From the NCBI GenBank assembly GCA_006176705.1, contig QRFJ01002311.1:62001-126000 (forward strand): 64,000 bases of DNA, written 5' to 3'. Positions 1-10,511 of the stretch are shown piece after piece. How positions within the stretch are numbered: the stretch's first letter is position 1; every line of letters starts with the position of its first letter. Under the pieces are notes generated by a model. The model saw only the letters and a program-made list of their open reading frames with translations. It was not told where the DNA came from and ran no database searches. The stretch is from Cocos nucifera (taxonomy: Eukaryota > Streptophyta > Magnoliopsida > Arecales > Arecaceae). Position numbers and translations under genes: made by a program.

Positions 1-112
1 ACTATGATAGAAAAATATTTTTTTTATTAATTTATAGTTAAAATTATAAAATTATTCTTAGAAGTGTATTACAAGTGTTAGCCAATCTGGCTTCTAGGAC
101 ACACATCTAACA
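1..112 (-). mobile_element. Outer end of an Angela/BARE-like Copia LTR
   Basis: Read on the minus strand from 112 downwards, the sequence starts TGTTAGATGTGTGTCCTAGA and continues through the same words (GCCAGATTGGCTAACACTTG, CTATCATAGT) that open the complete LTRs at 10512 and 17803. It is therefore the 5' end of one of these LTRs, running off the window's left edge. It interrupts an antisense ORF of a Gypsy element at 112/113, so it inserted later. The start resembles BARE/Angela LTRs. Family assignment is by eye. Confidence 0.75.
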
Positions 113-371
113 ACCTCTTGGCGACGAACTTCTTTTTTCTCTTCACCAACTCCTTTTCTACAAGAGGTGCGGGGGTGATGACCTCGATGGTCGAGATCGA
201 GGTCAGCGGGTGGGCATGCTTCGACCTCTGAAGCAAGGGTCTCCTAGGCCGGCTTGGCCGACCTTGATTCTCCTACCTTCGCTTGCTTGAAAGCCTTCTT
301 AGGAGTGTTGCCCTTTCGTTTCTGGGCTTGAAGTCCTATAATCAATTGCTTCAACTCTTTTGACGTCATTT
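113..371 (-). pseudogene. Antisense additional ORF, second exon-like block (broken)
   Basis: On the minus strand an ATG at 369-367 opens a lysine-rich stretch (MTSKELKQLIIGLQAQKRKG) that parallels the start of the block at 25541-25035 in the complete Tat element (ERLTKDLYAQKKKKGKAP). An in-frame stop follows about 40 codons in, and the Copia LTR at 112 removes the rest. The role of this protein is not known. Such additional ORFs, antisense to pol, are described for Tat-lineage Gypsy elements. Assignment rests on position and similarity to the second copy. Confidence 0.55.
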
Positions 372-441
372 CTATGAAAAATGAGTGGGTTGAAGTTAGA
401 AATAAAAGAGATAAACATAAAAAGAAAACTCATGTTAGTAC
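372..441 (-). other. Candidate 70-nt intron in the antisense ORF
   Basis: On the minus strand the upstream block ends CTACAG|GTACTAA (donor at 441/440) and the next block begins after TTTTTCATAG (acceptor ending at 372). GT..AG borders, a T-rich stretch before the acceptor and the position between two conserved protein blocks suggest an intron. The short length is at the low end for plants. In the copy at 25.5 kb a T-rich stretch and AG precede the same protein block, but I do not see a clear donor there. Confidence 0.4.
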
Positions 442-1194
442 CTGTAGGGTCAATAGGACTCAGGCCAAGGTGGAACAGGGTCTTATCATCTACTAGAATA
501 GTTCACAGAGGAGCTTTATAATTTTTAAGAGTATTGGCAAAATCTAGATCTCCCTGTTCTAACCTTAGAGCCCTATGGACTGAGTCTATCAATTGGCCCC
601 AAGGAGGAAGCCTCAGCTTAACTAAAAGACAAGACACAAAAAAAAAAATCTTCCAATTATGAATTGACGAAAAGGCACCTTTAAGCAACTCCTTGCTAAA
701 CTGGGATGAGATATACCACCAGTCCTTAGTAGAAAACTGATGCTTAAAGATGAAGAAAGTCCATAATAGAGAAATGAAAGGTTGGACTTTGACTAAAAAA
801 TAAAGCACAAGAAATCCTACGATAAAATGAAAGGAATTTGGTACAACTGAAGCAAGAGAAATGTTTAGAAAATGAAAAACTTCAATGACAAAAAGTAGAA
901 TAGGGTATCTTAACCCAACATGGAGAGCCTCTATGTACAAGCAAAATCGACCTGAAGGAAGAGCACAAGCTCGGCTTTCCAGCTCAAGAAGATCCAGTTT
1001 GTACTTGGAGGGCCCCCATACTGAACTCTAATTAAGAAAAGATCTTCAATGGAAAGGATGCAGGCAATGATTTCAAGAATAAAGGTCGGCCGTGCTACCT
1101 TTACAACTTTAGTTGTGTCCTTATGATCAGGATTAGGGGAGCTCGGATCGGATGGGCTCCTAGAATCGGTGGACCAAGAACACTCGGAGGCCAT
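442..1194 (-). pseudogene. Antisense ORF with a Transposase_28-like ('putative gypsy type transposon') domain
   Basis: The minus-strand frame opens at 1194 (MASECSWSTDSR) and reads through FLIRVQYGGPPSTNW, then shifts frame near 935 into YIEALHVGLRYPILLFVIEV and a tryptophan-rich end (DWWYISSQF). The signature (EALHVGLRYP then a proline plus VPNS) is that of the plant family Pfam calls Transposase_28, found in Gypsy elements rather than true DNA transposases. An in-frame TGA falls shortly before the putative donor at 441. The same domain recurs at 26427-25690. Function unknown. Dead by frameshift and stop. Confidence 0.6.
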
Positions 1195-1827
1195 TCTAGT
1201 TTGGAAAAAATCAATGAAAATTTGGTAAAATTTAGAAAAAAATGGTGGAAAACTTGAAGAACAAAGGAAGAACAACCAAAACCTCCCCGAAGCCCCTAAG
1301 GACTGAAAAACAACACAGAAAAGGAAAGAAAATCTAAAAAAAAGGTTAAAATACTGACCTAAATCAGATGGAGAACTTGATGGTGCAGTGGGAATGATGA
1401 AAGAAGATTGGAGAGGGGGTGTCAGAGATCAAGGAATGCACAAGACAGAGCTATCAGGGTCGAAGAAAGTAGGGAAAGCGGCATAGTGAGGAAGGAGGAA
1501 GATGCTTAAATAGGCCAATCGGGTTCTAAAGTTGTTATGATTGTAGATTGGCGATGCCGAATACCGTTCTTCCACGTGTCACCCTCATTATGGTAGTTAC
1601 GGATATCAAAGAATTTCATCATTGCACCATGCAATCGAGCTCTACGCCAATCAAATTTTGAAGTTCAAAATCATCTCAAGTTATTCAGCAATAAAGGGCT
1701 CCCGCATCGGTTCGGATAGTCCAAAATTTTTCATCTTCTAAAGACGGAAAACCAAAGAAGACTTTGGCAATCGCAAGTATTGATACTCTCTTCATTCGAA
1801 CTTCGAACTTGAAAGTAGAGGAACGAG

Positions 1828-3070
1828 TGTTAGAGATAAAATAGCTCCCGCCGAAGTCTAGTAAGGTCTGACCTTGATATAGTGCCATCAGGAGTTGTAA
1901 TAACCAAGCCCGAGCTCCAATCAAGCCAACCCCTAGGTCCATACGAGTTCCTGAAGATCGGGCTTCTAATGCAATTAAGTCTAGAGCTTTAAGATGAAAT
2001 CATGATTGCTCCCGTCAGTGTCCGATTTAATTTATAGTAGCCAAACTCCTTTACTCCAGACCTTCAATCTTACCTTGCTAACTATAGATCCTGCCAAGTT
2101 GACACTGTGAACTTAGGTAGGACGAACTTGAGCAGTAAAAGAAATTTGTCATTTGATTGATTTTGATTTACGATCTTCAATTTGAAATAAGTGATAACCG
2201 CCCCACAAACTTTGAATTTCAACACCGTCCAACCTCGACTAGTGGCTGACCTTAGCTATCGGTCGAACTTTGCCAAAGTAGTTGAAGCAGCAGCCAAGGA
2301 ACCTGGTATTCTTCCAGTTTCGTAGTTCTGGCAAACCTCGAGTTTTGGCCCAACCCCATTAGAATAATTGGAACATCTCCACTACAGTTCTAAGTGAAGA
2401 ACCAGCCATCTCCCTTCCAACTTTGAACCCTTCAAACCAAGACCAGAGTATTTGTGCTTGCTTCTGGCTGACCTTGAAGGTGGCCGAACCTTTAAAAGCT
2501 GTCAAGAAAGCTCTGCCAAGGTTTAAACTTAGAGCCTAACCTATAAATCTATCATCCTCAACTAAAAGGCTGATATTCAAGCTCAATCAGTCCAATCTTG
2601 AATTCTAAAAACTTAGTCTCAGCATGAATGGCATACTACCAAGCTTAGAAGTCTCCGACCTTCCATCCAAACTCCAACAAATGATATTCAATTACTAGCA
2701 AGTCATGACAAATAACAGCTTACTTTCCATAACAAACTCTTAGTAGCCTAAATAGCCTTTTGACATTCTATTATGGCTGTCACTATCCATCTGTTATAAG
2801 CTCCGCCTATAAAAAGTATCCTCCAGATATGTCTTCTTTTTTTAAGCTCTCTTCTCTATTCTAATCTCCTATGTGCTCCATTCTTATTGACCAGGAAATT
2901 AACTTGATCATCGGAGGGTCCACGCCGGAGCCATCCACCTCTGACCCAGACTCTCTCTTGCAGGTCTCATCGGCGAGATCCCAACCTCTACCTCCAGTGC
3001 ATTCCGATGGCCATCCATTTTTTAGTTTAAATATCATTGTCTTTGACTTTAGGCAATGGCCGCATAAACA
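1828..3070 (+). repeat. 3' LTR of the left Tat-type Gypsy element
   Basis: It starts TGTTAGAGATAAAATAGC directly after a purine-rich tract (GAAAGTAGAGGAACGAG, 1811-1827, a plausible polypurine tract) and ends GCATAAACA. Start, end and internal words correspond to the LTRs at 13579 and 27017, although this copy is longer (about 1.24 kb against about 0.9 kb). The right border at 3070 is inferred from alignment by eye with TGCACTAACA of the other copy. Confidence 0.6.
2808..2815 (+). promoter_or_regulatory. TATA box of the Tat-type LTR
   Basis: TATAAAAA follows CTCCGCC about 260 bp before the LTR end. The same context recurs in the other Tat LTRs (TATATAAC near 14231 and CTCCGCCTATATAGG near 27690), so this is the conserved core promoter position of the family. 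Confidence 0.5.
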
Positions 3071-3119
3071 GTGGTGAGAAAACTATTGCTAAAACTATTA
3101 GGCAATAGTTTTGGACCTT

Positions 3120-4140
3120 CAAGTAATATTTTTTTAGCTATTACAAGTCTCACACCATGGATTTGGTATCATATTGTAAATCTATTGCTTGGTTAGAAAG
3201 TGAATCCTCAACTATTGTAGCATGGGTTTCTGATGTTCATCATTCTCCCTATCAGCATTGATCTAATTTACATGATCTTTGGCCATGGAATTCTTAGTGC
3301 AGTTTCTTTAAGGTAACTCAATACGTTTCGCGAAGGCAGCAAGGCAGCTGATAATTTGACCAAATTAACGAGGTAGGGGAATGTAGATTGGAGTGCTTGT
3401 TCTAATGTGATACTTATTTTGCTTCCATTCTTGAGGCGGAAATACTCGTGGGGTTGCTTATCCACATATGGTGCGACATTATGAGTTATATCCTAGAGAT
3501 TTAACCATTTTGTTGAGCTTTGTCAGTCAGTGTTCAATATGCTTAAATCTCTATTTGTCTTATGCTGTTCACATGCTCCGGTGGCTGTTGCTTAGCTGGC
3601 TATGGGTGGTTCGGTTTTGGGTGCACATTTTTACTCTCTATGAGGATGCGATTGATTTGGAGCGTTGTTTCCTGCTTGGCTGGATTCTGGTCATATTCTT
3701 TGCTCACTTAATGTTGAGGATGCAGCTGCTATGGCTATCTACTTCTTCAAATCCATATTTGCATAATTACTTCATATGCTGTTATAGTGTCTTCTTGCTG
3801 CGTAATGCTACTGCCATTTCACGTTCTACTATCAAGCTACTGGAGCGGATTCGCATGGCACCTCTTTATAGTTTCTCTTTGAATTTGTTTTTAGCCACGC
3901 TAACCATGTTTGCTCCGCCTTTTGCAACTTTTGGACGAGCTGTTTTCTACCGTGCCAACATGTTCCCTAAAAGGATGCTGCATTTTGCGACTTCTATTAT
4001 GCTTGTTTTCGTGTATAATATTCTTCTGTGAGCTATTATTTTTGTTGTGTACTGGAAGCGGCTTTTGTATAGTTTTTGTATTTGCATGTCCACGCTTGCT
4101 ATGCTAAGACTGCAATTCAGTTCATTGTACTATCAGGAAA

Positions 4141-4143
<3 letters not shown>
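3120..4143 (+). pseudogene. Probable LINE remnant: RNase H end and 3' UTR
   Basis: Around 3155-3400, in two frames, fragments read HTMDLVSYCKSIAWLESESS and FREGSKAADNLTKL. The second fits the end of plant LINE RNase H domains (FREGN..AD.LAKL), and the first fits the D-S-x-x-V strand before it. What follows is T/G-rich and ends at A-rich/TA-rich sequence near 4140, as a LINE 3' end would. No reverse transcriptase is present, so this would be a 5'-truncated copy. A 187-codon hydrophobic frame at 3468-4031 is probably just T-rich 3' UTR. Tentative. Confidence 0.4.

Positions 4144-4191
<48 letters not shown>
4144..4191. repeat. (TA)n(CA)n microsatellite
   Basis: About 20 TA units followed by a short CA run, at the A-rich end of the probable LINE remnant. 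It may have grown from the LINE tail. Confidence 0.9.
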
Positions 4192-4193
<2 letters not shown>

Positions 4194-5490
4194 TATGCAC
4201 TTACAATAAAAATACTTTATACAAATACATAAAAATATATAATAATTTTATAAATAAATAAATAATATAATAAAAATGTAAATTCATTGGCCATAGGATT
4301 GTATGACGTGGATGCTAGTGAAGACTCATTAGTAAGTGGAGCATGTGCCAGAGAAATAGCTAATAATGAAAGCTCAAATACTGGTGGAGGAGAGTAGATG
4401 TCGATAGAGGAGCAGAGGCCGATGGTTCCTGGATAGCCGATGTAGAGGTGGATGGAGTATGCTTCATTTGCAACTCAAATGCGAAGCTCCATATAGCATA
4501 CCGAGAGATAGGGATAAAAGCTAGATGGCATTTTGGTATCATCGTAATCTACAATATTAATGAATATTAACTAATATAACATGTTGAACAATAATATTAG
4601 TAGAGCATCTACAAATAGGTTTTAATTAATTAGAGTCTATTTAAATCTTACCATATTTTTATATTATGTTTTGTTGATAAGAAATATCAAATATGTATGT
4701 GATACCGAGCTTGGCATTGTATAATAATGCTGTTTGCTAAAGCACGTATTTAGTAGAAAAAATAAGCAATATCTAAAAAATATTGCATTGAATAACAGAA
4801 AATTCTAGAAATTCATAGGGATGAGATGGGTTACAGGGTGAAGAGGAGGAGAGTGAGATGGAAGGGGTTCGGAGGGAAGGAGGATAAAAGGTTGAGTGGG
4901 AGGAGAAGGGGAAGAAGGTGAGGAGGTTGGAGGAGACGAGGAGGGCCAACAGATACAGAGGAAAAGCTGGGCAGAACTCATAAGCATTGGAACTAAATCA
5001 GCCAACTGGTCTACCTTCGTTTGACCGTGATTTTTAGGATGGTAGGTCACCCCCCTGCCTTGAGAACTTTCTGGGAAACGTAACCGTCAAATTCAATAAA
5101 GATGGATCGAACATCGTGTAGTTATCTTTTTTCAAGAATTTTCCATAAAATTTGACAAGCATAATTATCTCTGCGGTCCGAAGTCGTTTGTACCTTAAGC
5201 TCATTACACCTCTGTATTGTAATTAATCCACGATAGTCAAGATCCGGATTTTCTATAATATGTGGGGAAGCATCATATCTTAAAAGCCAAGATTTGTAGC
5301 TGTCGCTGGCTTCTAACTTAGTCACCACGGGAGGGCGAACAATGCTAGCCAGCATTGTAGCATGTTCGTTACCCTTTGGGATTTAAAAAGGTTTTTGCAA
5401 CAAAAGTATTTTTTTAAGATAATCAAAGCTTAAAGTTAAAACTAAAGGGAATGCCATCTTATGGTGATAAGTGTATAGAAATTTAGAAAT
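4192..5490. other. Unassigned AT-rich stretch with one unidentified minus-strand frame
   Basis: I recognise no element. The minus strand has an open frame at 5355-5122 (MLASIVRPPVVTKLEASDSY...), which continues with interruptions into a proline/serine-rich run (4805-5050) and a serine/threonine-rich run (4360-4542). The first 77 codons look protein-like (charged, W and Y spread), so a decayed exon or a transposon ORF2 is possible, but no motif identifies it. No splice structure is convincing. Confidence 0.25.
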
Positions 5491-5655
5491 TTTATGCAAC
5501 AAAAAAAAAATATTAGATCTAAATTTTTTAAATCTAATTAAATTTAATTTAATTTAACATGCATAGAGATTATATCTCATATTCAAAAATCATTATATGT
5601 ACTAGATCAAGATCTAATCTATTCAAGATTTAAAATTTATCTTTGTGGGAATAGA

Positions 5656-5829
5656 TTTTTATCATGATCTGAAAACAGTAGACATCCTTTAAGAATTTTT
5701 GAAGCTGCACAAGTGTCTGATCTCTACAGATATCCATATAGCGCTAATCAGGAGAATCCGAAAATCATACGGGTGCTAATCTCCTATAGATCTTTCTCCC
5801 TTGAAATTGAATTTGCTTTCTTCTTCTTT
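5656..5829. repeat. 174-bp block, identical to 8740-8913 across the gap
   Basis: All 174 bases from TTTTTATCATGATCTG to TTTGCTTTCTTCTTCTTT recur at 8740-8913. This copy ends exactly where the truncated Copia pol begins, and the other begins exactly at the N gap. Upstream (about 5500-5655) the sequence is AT-rich and continues the same LTR-like unit. Perfect identity in a region of decayed elements suggests either a scaffolding artefact or a very recent duplication. Confidence 0.95.
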
Positions 5830-6480
5830 AAAGAGAGATTTTGGGCTTATTGAGTCCATTGACTTTCCGAGTCATACCAACTTGTGAATCTTGTTTCAAG
5901 GCAAAATGACCAACTCCTCTTTTATTGGACATGGGGAAAGGGCCAACAGATCTCCTTGTCCTAGTACATAGGATGTGTGCGGCCCATTTGATGTACTGGC
6001 TAGAGGCAATTTTGTCTACTTCATTACCTTTATCGATGATCTGTCCAGGTATGGGTATGGATACCTTATGAGACACAAGTTTGAAGCTTTTGAAAAGTTC
6101 AAAGAATTCAAACATGAAGTAGAAAAATAAACTAGAAAACCCATTAAGGTTCTTCGATCAGATCGAGGAGGTGAATACCTTAGCCGGGAATTCTTAGACT
6201 ATCTCAAGGATAATGGCATAGCCTCTCAATGGACTCCATTAGGAACACCTCAACTCAACGGGGTTTCAGAACGGAGAAATCAGACTCTATTGGAAATGGT
6301 TCGATCCATGATGAGCTTCACAGACCTTCCTGATTTTCTTTGGGGATACTCATTGTTAACTTTAATTTATCTACTGATAGGGTTCTCCTCTAAGACCATT
6401 CCTACCAACTGTATGAGATATGGCACGGTAGAAACTAAGTCTGAGTCATTCTCAAAAATTGTTGATGTCCGGCTTTGTCA
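5830..6480 (+). pseudogene. Copia integrase remnant
   Basis: Translated fragments show DVCGPFDVLARGNFVYFITF, LRSDRGGEYLSREFLDYL and GVSERRNQTLLEMVRSMM. These hold the three catalytic acidic residues of a retroviral-type DDE integrase core (D of DVCGP, D of SDRGGE, E of SERRN). At least three in-frame stops occur (before DVCGP, in EK*TRK, and in the pre-integrase end), and the frame is lost after about 6430. In a working element it would insert the cDNA copy into the genome. Confidence 0.75.
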
Positions 6481-6705
6481 AAAGACAAACAAGCGGACAA
6501 GTTTAGAGTTTTAGGTTCTTTAGAAGCTCGATTCATAGATATCCTAAGAGTCATTAGGATACTTTTCCATTCCAGAAGACCACAATGTGATTGTGAGTCG
6601 ACAATGCATCTTTTCTTGAAAAATAGTTTATTCAAGATAGCGGCATTGGAAGGCAGATCAGCTTGATGAGAAAGTCCTCACAAGTACAACGAGCTAAGGG
6701 ACCAA

Positions 6706-8371
6706 TTGGAACCAAATCAGATTGGAGCAATAAGAACACTATCTCCTCCACCTCGTAGATCGGAAAGAGTTTCCCATCCCCCTAAGAGATACTTAGGTAT
6801 TATTTCAGAGGATGTAGAGGAAATATTTCTCGTCGGCAATGGTGCTCATGGTGATGATCCCAAAACCTACAATGAGACGATATCAGATATCGACTTTGAG
6901 AAATGGCTAGAGGCAATGCAAGTCAGAAATTGACTTGATGCACTCAAACAAGTCTGGACCTTGGTAGATCCACCAGAAGGTATAGTACCTATTGGGTGTA
7001 AATGGATCTTCAAGAGAAAGATTGGTGCAAATGGGAATGTGGAGACATTCAAGGCTAGACTAGTGGCAAAAGGTTATAGTCAACGCGAAGGCATTGACTA
7101 TCAGGATACCTTTTCCTTAGTGGCTATGCTAAAATCCATCCGCACATTGCTTGCCATTGCAGCCTATTTCGATTATAAAATATGGCAAATGGATGTGAAA
7201 ACAGCGTTCTTAAACGGATATCTTGAGGAAGATATCTATATGGAACAGCTGCTAGGTTTCACATCCAGTGATACTGATCACAAGGTTTGCAAGCTGCAAA
7301 GGTCCATATATGGACTTAAGCAAGCATCTTGGAGCTGGAACACTCATTTCAATGATGTGATCAAAACATTTGGTTTCATAAAAAATGAAGAGAAATCGTA
7401 TATTTTCAAAAGGGTCAGTGGGAGCGCTGTTGTCTTCCTCGTATTATACGTGGATGACATCCTCCTTATTAGAAATGATATTCCCATGTTGACATCAGTC
7501 AAGATGTGGTTGTCCAAGAAATTCTTCATGAAAGATCTAGGTGAAGCATCCTTTATTCTAGGAATTAAGGTCTATAGGGATAGACCGAATAGGATGCTAG
7601 AACTTTCACAGAAGATGTACATAGAGAAAGTACTAAAGAGGTTTAGTATGAAAAACTCTAAGAGGGGATTAATACCCTTTGGACATGGTATTCATCTTTT
7701 CAAGAAGATGTACCCCAGCACACCTAAGGAAATAGAACGTATGAGCAAGATCCCTTATGCTTCTGCAATAGGGAGCCTCATGTATGCCATGCTATGACAC
7801 GACCTAATAAGCTCTTGCTGTGAGTGTCACAAGTAGATATCAGTCAAGTTCAGGTGAGGAACACTGACTTCTGTGAAATATATCCTTAAGTACTTGAGAA
7901 GAACTAAGGATATGATGTTGGTCTTTAGTAATCGGAGAAACTCCAAGTCAGGGATACATAGACTCGGATTTTATGTTCGATATAGATTGATCGAAAGTCG
8001 ACATCTGGAAAGTCTGATTTGTGTGTGCAATGGGTGGAGCTTGCAGCGGAAGAGTTCCAAGCAAACCGTGATAGCAGATTCCACCATGGAAGCAGAATAT
8101 TCGCTGCATGCAAGGCTGTGAAGGAAGCATTTTGGTACAAGAAGTTTGCTGTAGAATTCAGAGTAATGCTATCAGATGCCATTCCTCTATACTGAACAAC
8201 AATGGCGCCATAGCCCTTGCTAAGGAGCCGAGGTCCCACCAAAAATTCAAACACATTGAGCGGCGATACCACCACATCCATGATTACCTCGAGAAGGGTT
8301 ATGTCGAGGTCAAAAGAGTCAACTCCACAGACAATGTGGCAGACCCACTTACAAAGCCGTTGGGCCAGTAG
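6706..8371 (+). pseudogene. Copia reverse transcriptase and RNase H remnant
   Basis: The frame from 6706 carries a connection region (SPPPRRSERVSHPPKRYLGI), then reverse transcriptase after a TGA at 6932: CKWIFKRKIGANGNVETFKA, QMDVKTAFLNGYLEEDIYM, IYGLKQASWSW, and an intact active site LYVDDILL (YVDD codons 7447-7458). A stop at 7795 follows GSLMYAML. RNase H resumes at 7873 (YILKYLRRTKDM), reaches ADSTMEAEY, then shifts frame to end in HIERRYHHIHDY and NVADPLTKPLGQ near 8371. The 278-codon open stretch is the best preserved Copia coding piece here. Confidence 0.85.
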
Positions 8372-8442
8372 AAGATCGAAGCCCACCTTGAGAAGATGGG
8401 ACTTAGACTTGTAGCCAATTGACTTTAGGATAAGTGAGAGAT

Positions 8443-8729
8443 TGTTAGAATATGTGCCCTAGAAGCCAGAATTGGCTGACACTTGTAATACACTTCTAGG
8501 GGCAAAATTATAATTTTGACTAATATCAATAAAATGGGTTATTTTCTGTCACATATGTGTATTTAGTGTCTGTGATACATCCTTTGAGTTAATGGTAATG
8601 ATAATTCAGTATATTTTCAAGAGTTGAAAATTTAAGACATGAATATCATTGTTAACTCATAAAATGCTCCGACCATAGGATCATCATGAGGATGGTGGAT
8701 TGATCCAGAAGGTTCGTGTACAATCGCTT
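8443..8729 (+). repeat. 3' LTR of the Copia element, cut by the gap
   Basis: It opens TGTTAGAATATGTGCCCTAG straight after the purine-rich AGTGAGAGAT and follows the solo LTRs at 10512 and 17803 until CAATCGCTT, where the Ns begin. The full LTR is about 2.1-2.3 kb, so roughly 1.8 kb or more of expected LTR is absent after the gap. Confidence 0.85.
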
Positions 8730-8739
8730 NNNNNNNNNN
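8730..8739. other. Assembly gap (10 N)
   Basis: Ten Ns between a Copia LTR fragment and a block already seen at 5656-5829. The sequence right of the gap is not the continuation of the LTR. Confidence 0.99.
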
Positions 8740-9480
8740 TTTTTATCATGATCTGAAAACAGTAGACATCCTTTAAGAATTTTTGAAGCTGCACAAGTGT
8801 CTGATCTCTACAGATATCCATATAGCGCTAATCAGGAGAATCCGAAAATCATACGGGTGCTAATCTCCTATAGATCTTTCTCCCTTGAAATTGAATTTGC
8901 TTTCTTCTTCTTTTCTTCTCAAGAAATCATGGCAGAAGAACCCATTGGAGGGGAAAGAAGAAGAGAGGAAGATGTCTCTTTCTCTCGGGCGGCAACAAGG
9001 AAGAGGGGAGAATGGGCAGCAAGGAGAAGAGATATTGATCTAATCAAACATCAAGGCATCCTCTCAACTTGGTCTTATTTATAAATCCTATATCTTTATC
9101 CATCTATTCTTGAATCAAATTCAGATTTTGAAGATTTGAATCAAATTCAAACTTTAAAATCAAATTAAGATAGAGAGATAAGAGAGAAAGAGAGAGGAGA
9201 GGGATTTCCTGATCATGCATCCCATCCCTGGGTGCACCCTCTTGTGCGCCCCAACTCATCTGAGGCATGTGAGATGAGAGAGAATCCCAGTATAAGTAGG
9301 ATTTCAATTTTTAGCCCAAATTGAATTTGGTTTGAATCCAATTCAATTTCAAATTCAATTGTATTTAGTCAAATCCAAATTTGACTCAAAGTGAACTAAA
9401 TTAAATCCAATTTAATTTGTATTAAGCCCAATCATTAATTAAATGATCAAATCAAATGTTATATATATAATATTTTTATT
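8740..9480. other. LTR-like unassigned sequence
   Basis: The first 174 bp repeat 5656-5829. The rest is non-coding, with a purine-rich part (8930-9030), ATTCAAAT-type AT-rich runs and a GGGTGCACCC near 9231. On the minus strand some words recall the 3' half of the Angela-like LTRs (a leader with AGATC/CAGATC motifs), so a decayed minus-strand LTR of a related Copia is possible. No TG..CA borders were found. Confidence 0.3.
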
Positions 9481-9660
9481 ATTATTAAATTTAATAATTT
9501 AAAATATAATATTAAGTTATGAGTATATTTCAATTTATGAATATAAAATAATAAATAATTTATGAATAATATTAAATTTAATAATTTAAAATATAATATT
9601 AAGTTATGAATATACTTTAATTTATGAATATAGAAATAATTAGTTTATGAATAATGCAAC
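9481..9660. repeat. Two-copy AT-rich tandem repeat, 87-bp period
   Basis: ATTAAATTTAATAATTTAAA starts near 9484 and again at 9571, followed each time by ATATAATATTAAGTTATGA and AATTTATGAATATA. Two nearly identical units. No coding capacity. Confidence 0.8.
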
Positions 9661-9960
9661 CAGCAAGAGTTTTCTTACTCATCGGCATGACCCACAGCTA
9701 CTAGTATATTCTAGAACCCACCAACGGGGATTCTCTTAGTGGCTGACATGGCCCATGACCATTAGCATGGCATAGAACCCGTCGATAGAAATTTTTTTTG
9801 GTCGGCATAGCCCAGAACCCGCTGGTGGAGATTTTCTTATCGGCCAGCACGATCCAAGACCGTCCACGGACACCGATACAGCATAGCCGAGCCTAGAACC
9901 CGCTAGCATGGTCCAAAACCAATCAATAGGAGTTCTCTTATCCATCAGCACGACCCACGA
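9661..9960. repeat. Degenerate minisatellite, about 40-100-bp units
   Basis: About five imperfect units start with a pattern like GATTCTCTTAT (near 9666, 9727, 9788, 9828 and 9930), followed by CGGCA.GACCCA and TAGAACCCGC. Unit length varies. The block is richer in GC than the AT-rich repeat beside it. Confidence 0.6.
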
Positions 9961-10249
9961 TCGATAGATAATTATAATATTTATAATAAATATTTATAAT
10001 ATTTATTATAAATATTATTAATATTATTGTAAATGATAAGTAATAAATATTACTATGAAATTAAAAAAAAATCATACTTAGGCTATAGAGAGGGGGTCGC
10101 ACAGAGCACCAAGGGTCACCGATGGCAGCGCTAGAGAGAGATGGTGGTGCTAGAGGTAGCCTACGAGAGAGATACAGAGATAGTGAGATACAGAGAGACA
10201 CAAAAAGAGCAAGAGAGAAGAGAGAGAGAAAGAGAGTAGGAAAGGGATG
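9961..10249. other. AT-rich then GA-rich non-coding stretch
   Basis: TATTTATAATAAAT-type repeats (9970-10040) pass into AGAGAGA-rich sequence leading to the minisatellite. No gene, terminus or promoter is evident. Confidence 0.5.
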
Positions 10250-10511
10250 GATCGAGCTAAGGAAAGAGAGGAGGCAGAGCCGATGACCGAGCCGATTGGG
10301 AAAGAAAGGGGAGGCATGGGAAGTGGCAGAGCCAGCGGCCGTGCCGACTGGGGAAAAAGGAGGAGGCGGCGGAGGTGGCTAGTTCGATCGGAGAATAAGG
10401 AGGCAAGGGAGGTGGCGGGACCGACCGAAGAAGAAGGAGGTAGAAAGGGCCGGCGGGACAGCTAGTGAAGAAGGAGACAAGGGCCGATAGTTGGGGCGGC
10501 TGGGGAAGGAG
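10250..10511 (+). repeat. Purine/GC-rich degenerate minisatellite, left part
   Basis: Repeated words (GGCAGAGCC, CCGATTGGGGAAA, AAGGAGGAGGCGG, GGACCGACCGAAG) make about 40-50-bp degenerate units. After the solo LTR the same pattern resumes at 12633-12720 (GGAGGTGGGGGAGAAGGCAG, then a second near copy). It was therefore one block before the LTR inserted. The open frame at 10247-10465 is a translation of the repeat, not a gene. Confidence 0.7.

Larger units (their letters stand above)
113..3070 (+). mobile_element. Right part of a Tat/Retand-type Gypsy element
   Basis: This stretch holds an antisense extra ORF (113-1194) followed by a 3' LTR (1828-3070). That is the order seen at the right end of the complete Tat element at 13579-27941. 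Both the ORF product and the LTR words match that element (TGTTRGRGATAAA-like start, a block around GACTTGATCATCGGAGGGTC near the end). Everything left of 113, including pol, lies beyond the Copia LTR or outside the window. The two copies differ clearly in sequence, so they are separate, old insertions of related families. Confidence 0.7.
5830..8729 (+). mobile_element. Truncated Angela/Tork-like Copia element (pol end plus 3' LTR)
   Basis: The element begins inside the end of the GAG-pre-integrase region (KRDLLGLI-like) and runs integrase, reverse transcriptase, RNase H, a polypurine tract (AAGTGAGAGAT before 8443) and the first 287 bp of the 3' LTR. It is then cut by the assembly gap. The Copia order (integrase before reverse transcriptase) is clear. 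Gag, protease and the 5' LTR are missing. The LTR start matches the solo LTRs at 10512 and 17803, which links this pol to that LTR family. Confidence 0.85.

Noticed and set aside
1685..1942. 85-codon minus frame overlapping the LTR start
   Set aside because: It crosses the inferred border of the 3' LTR at 1828 and the similar region at 27145-26888 is also just open by chance across the LTR border. No motif supports a protein.
3071..3120. Small imperfect hairpin (CTATTGCTAAAACTATTAGG and AATAGTTTTGG) resembling the CACTA subterminal motif
   Set aside because: It is too short and has no terminus or matching partner. Similarity to CTATTGCC-type motifs at 12911 may be chance.
3468..4031. 187-codon + frame, hydrophobic, could be a small membrane protein
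   Set aside because: It is T-rich sequence in the position of a LINE 3' UTR. The composition alone gives L, F and W, there is no recognisable motif, and the upstream RNase H-like fragments explain the region better.
5122..5355. 77-codon minus frame that looks protein-like
   Set aside because: Not accepted as a gene. It has no motif, no partner exons I can defend, and lies between transposon remnants. It is mentioned only as unassigned.
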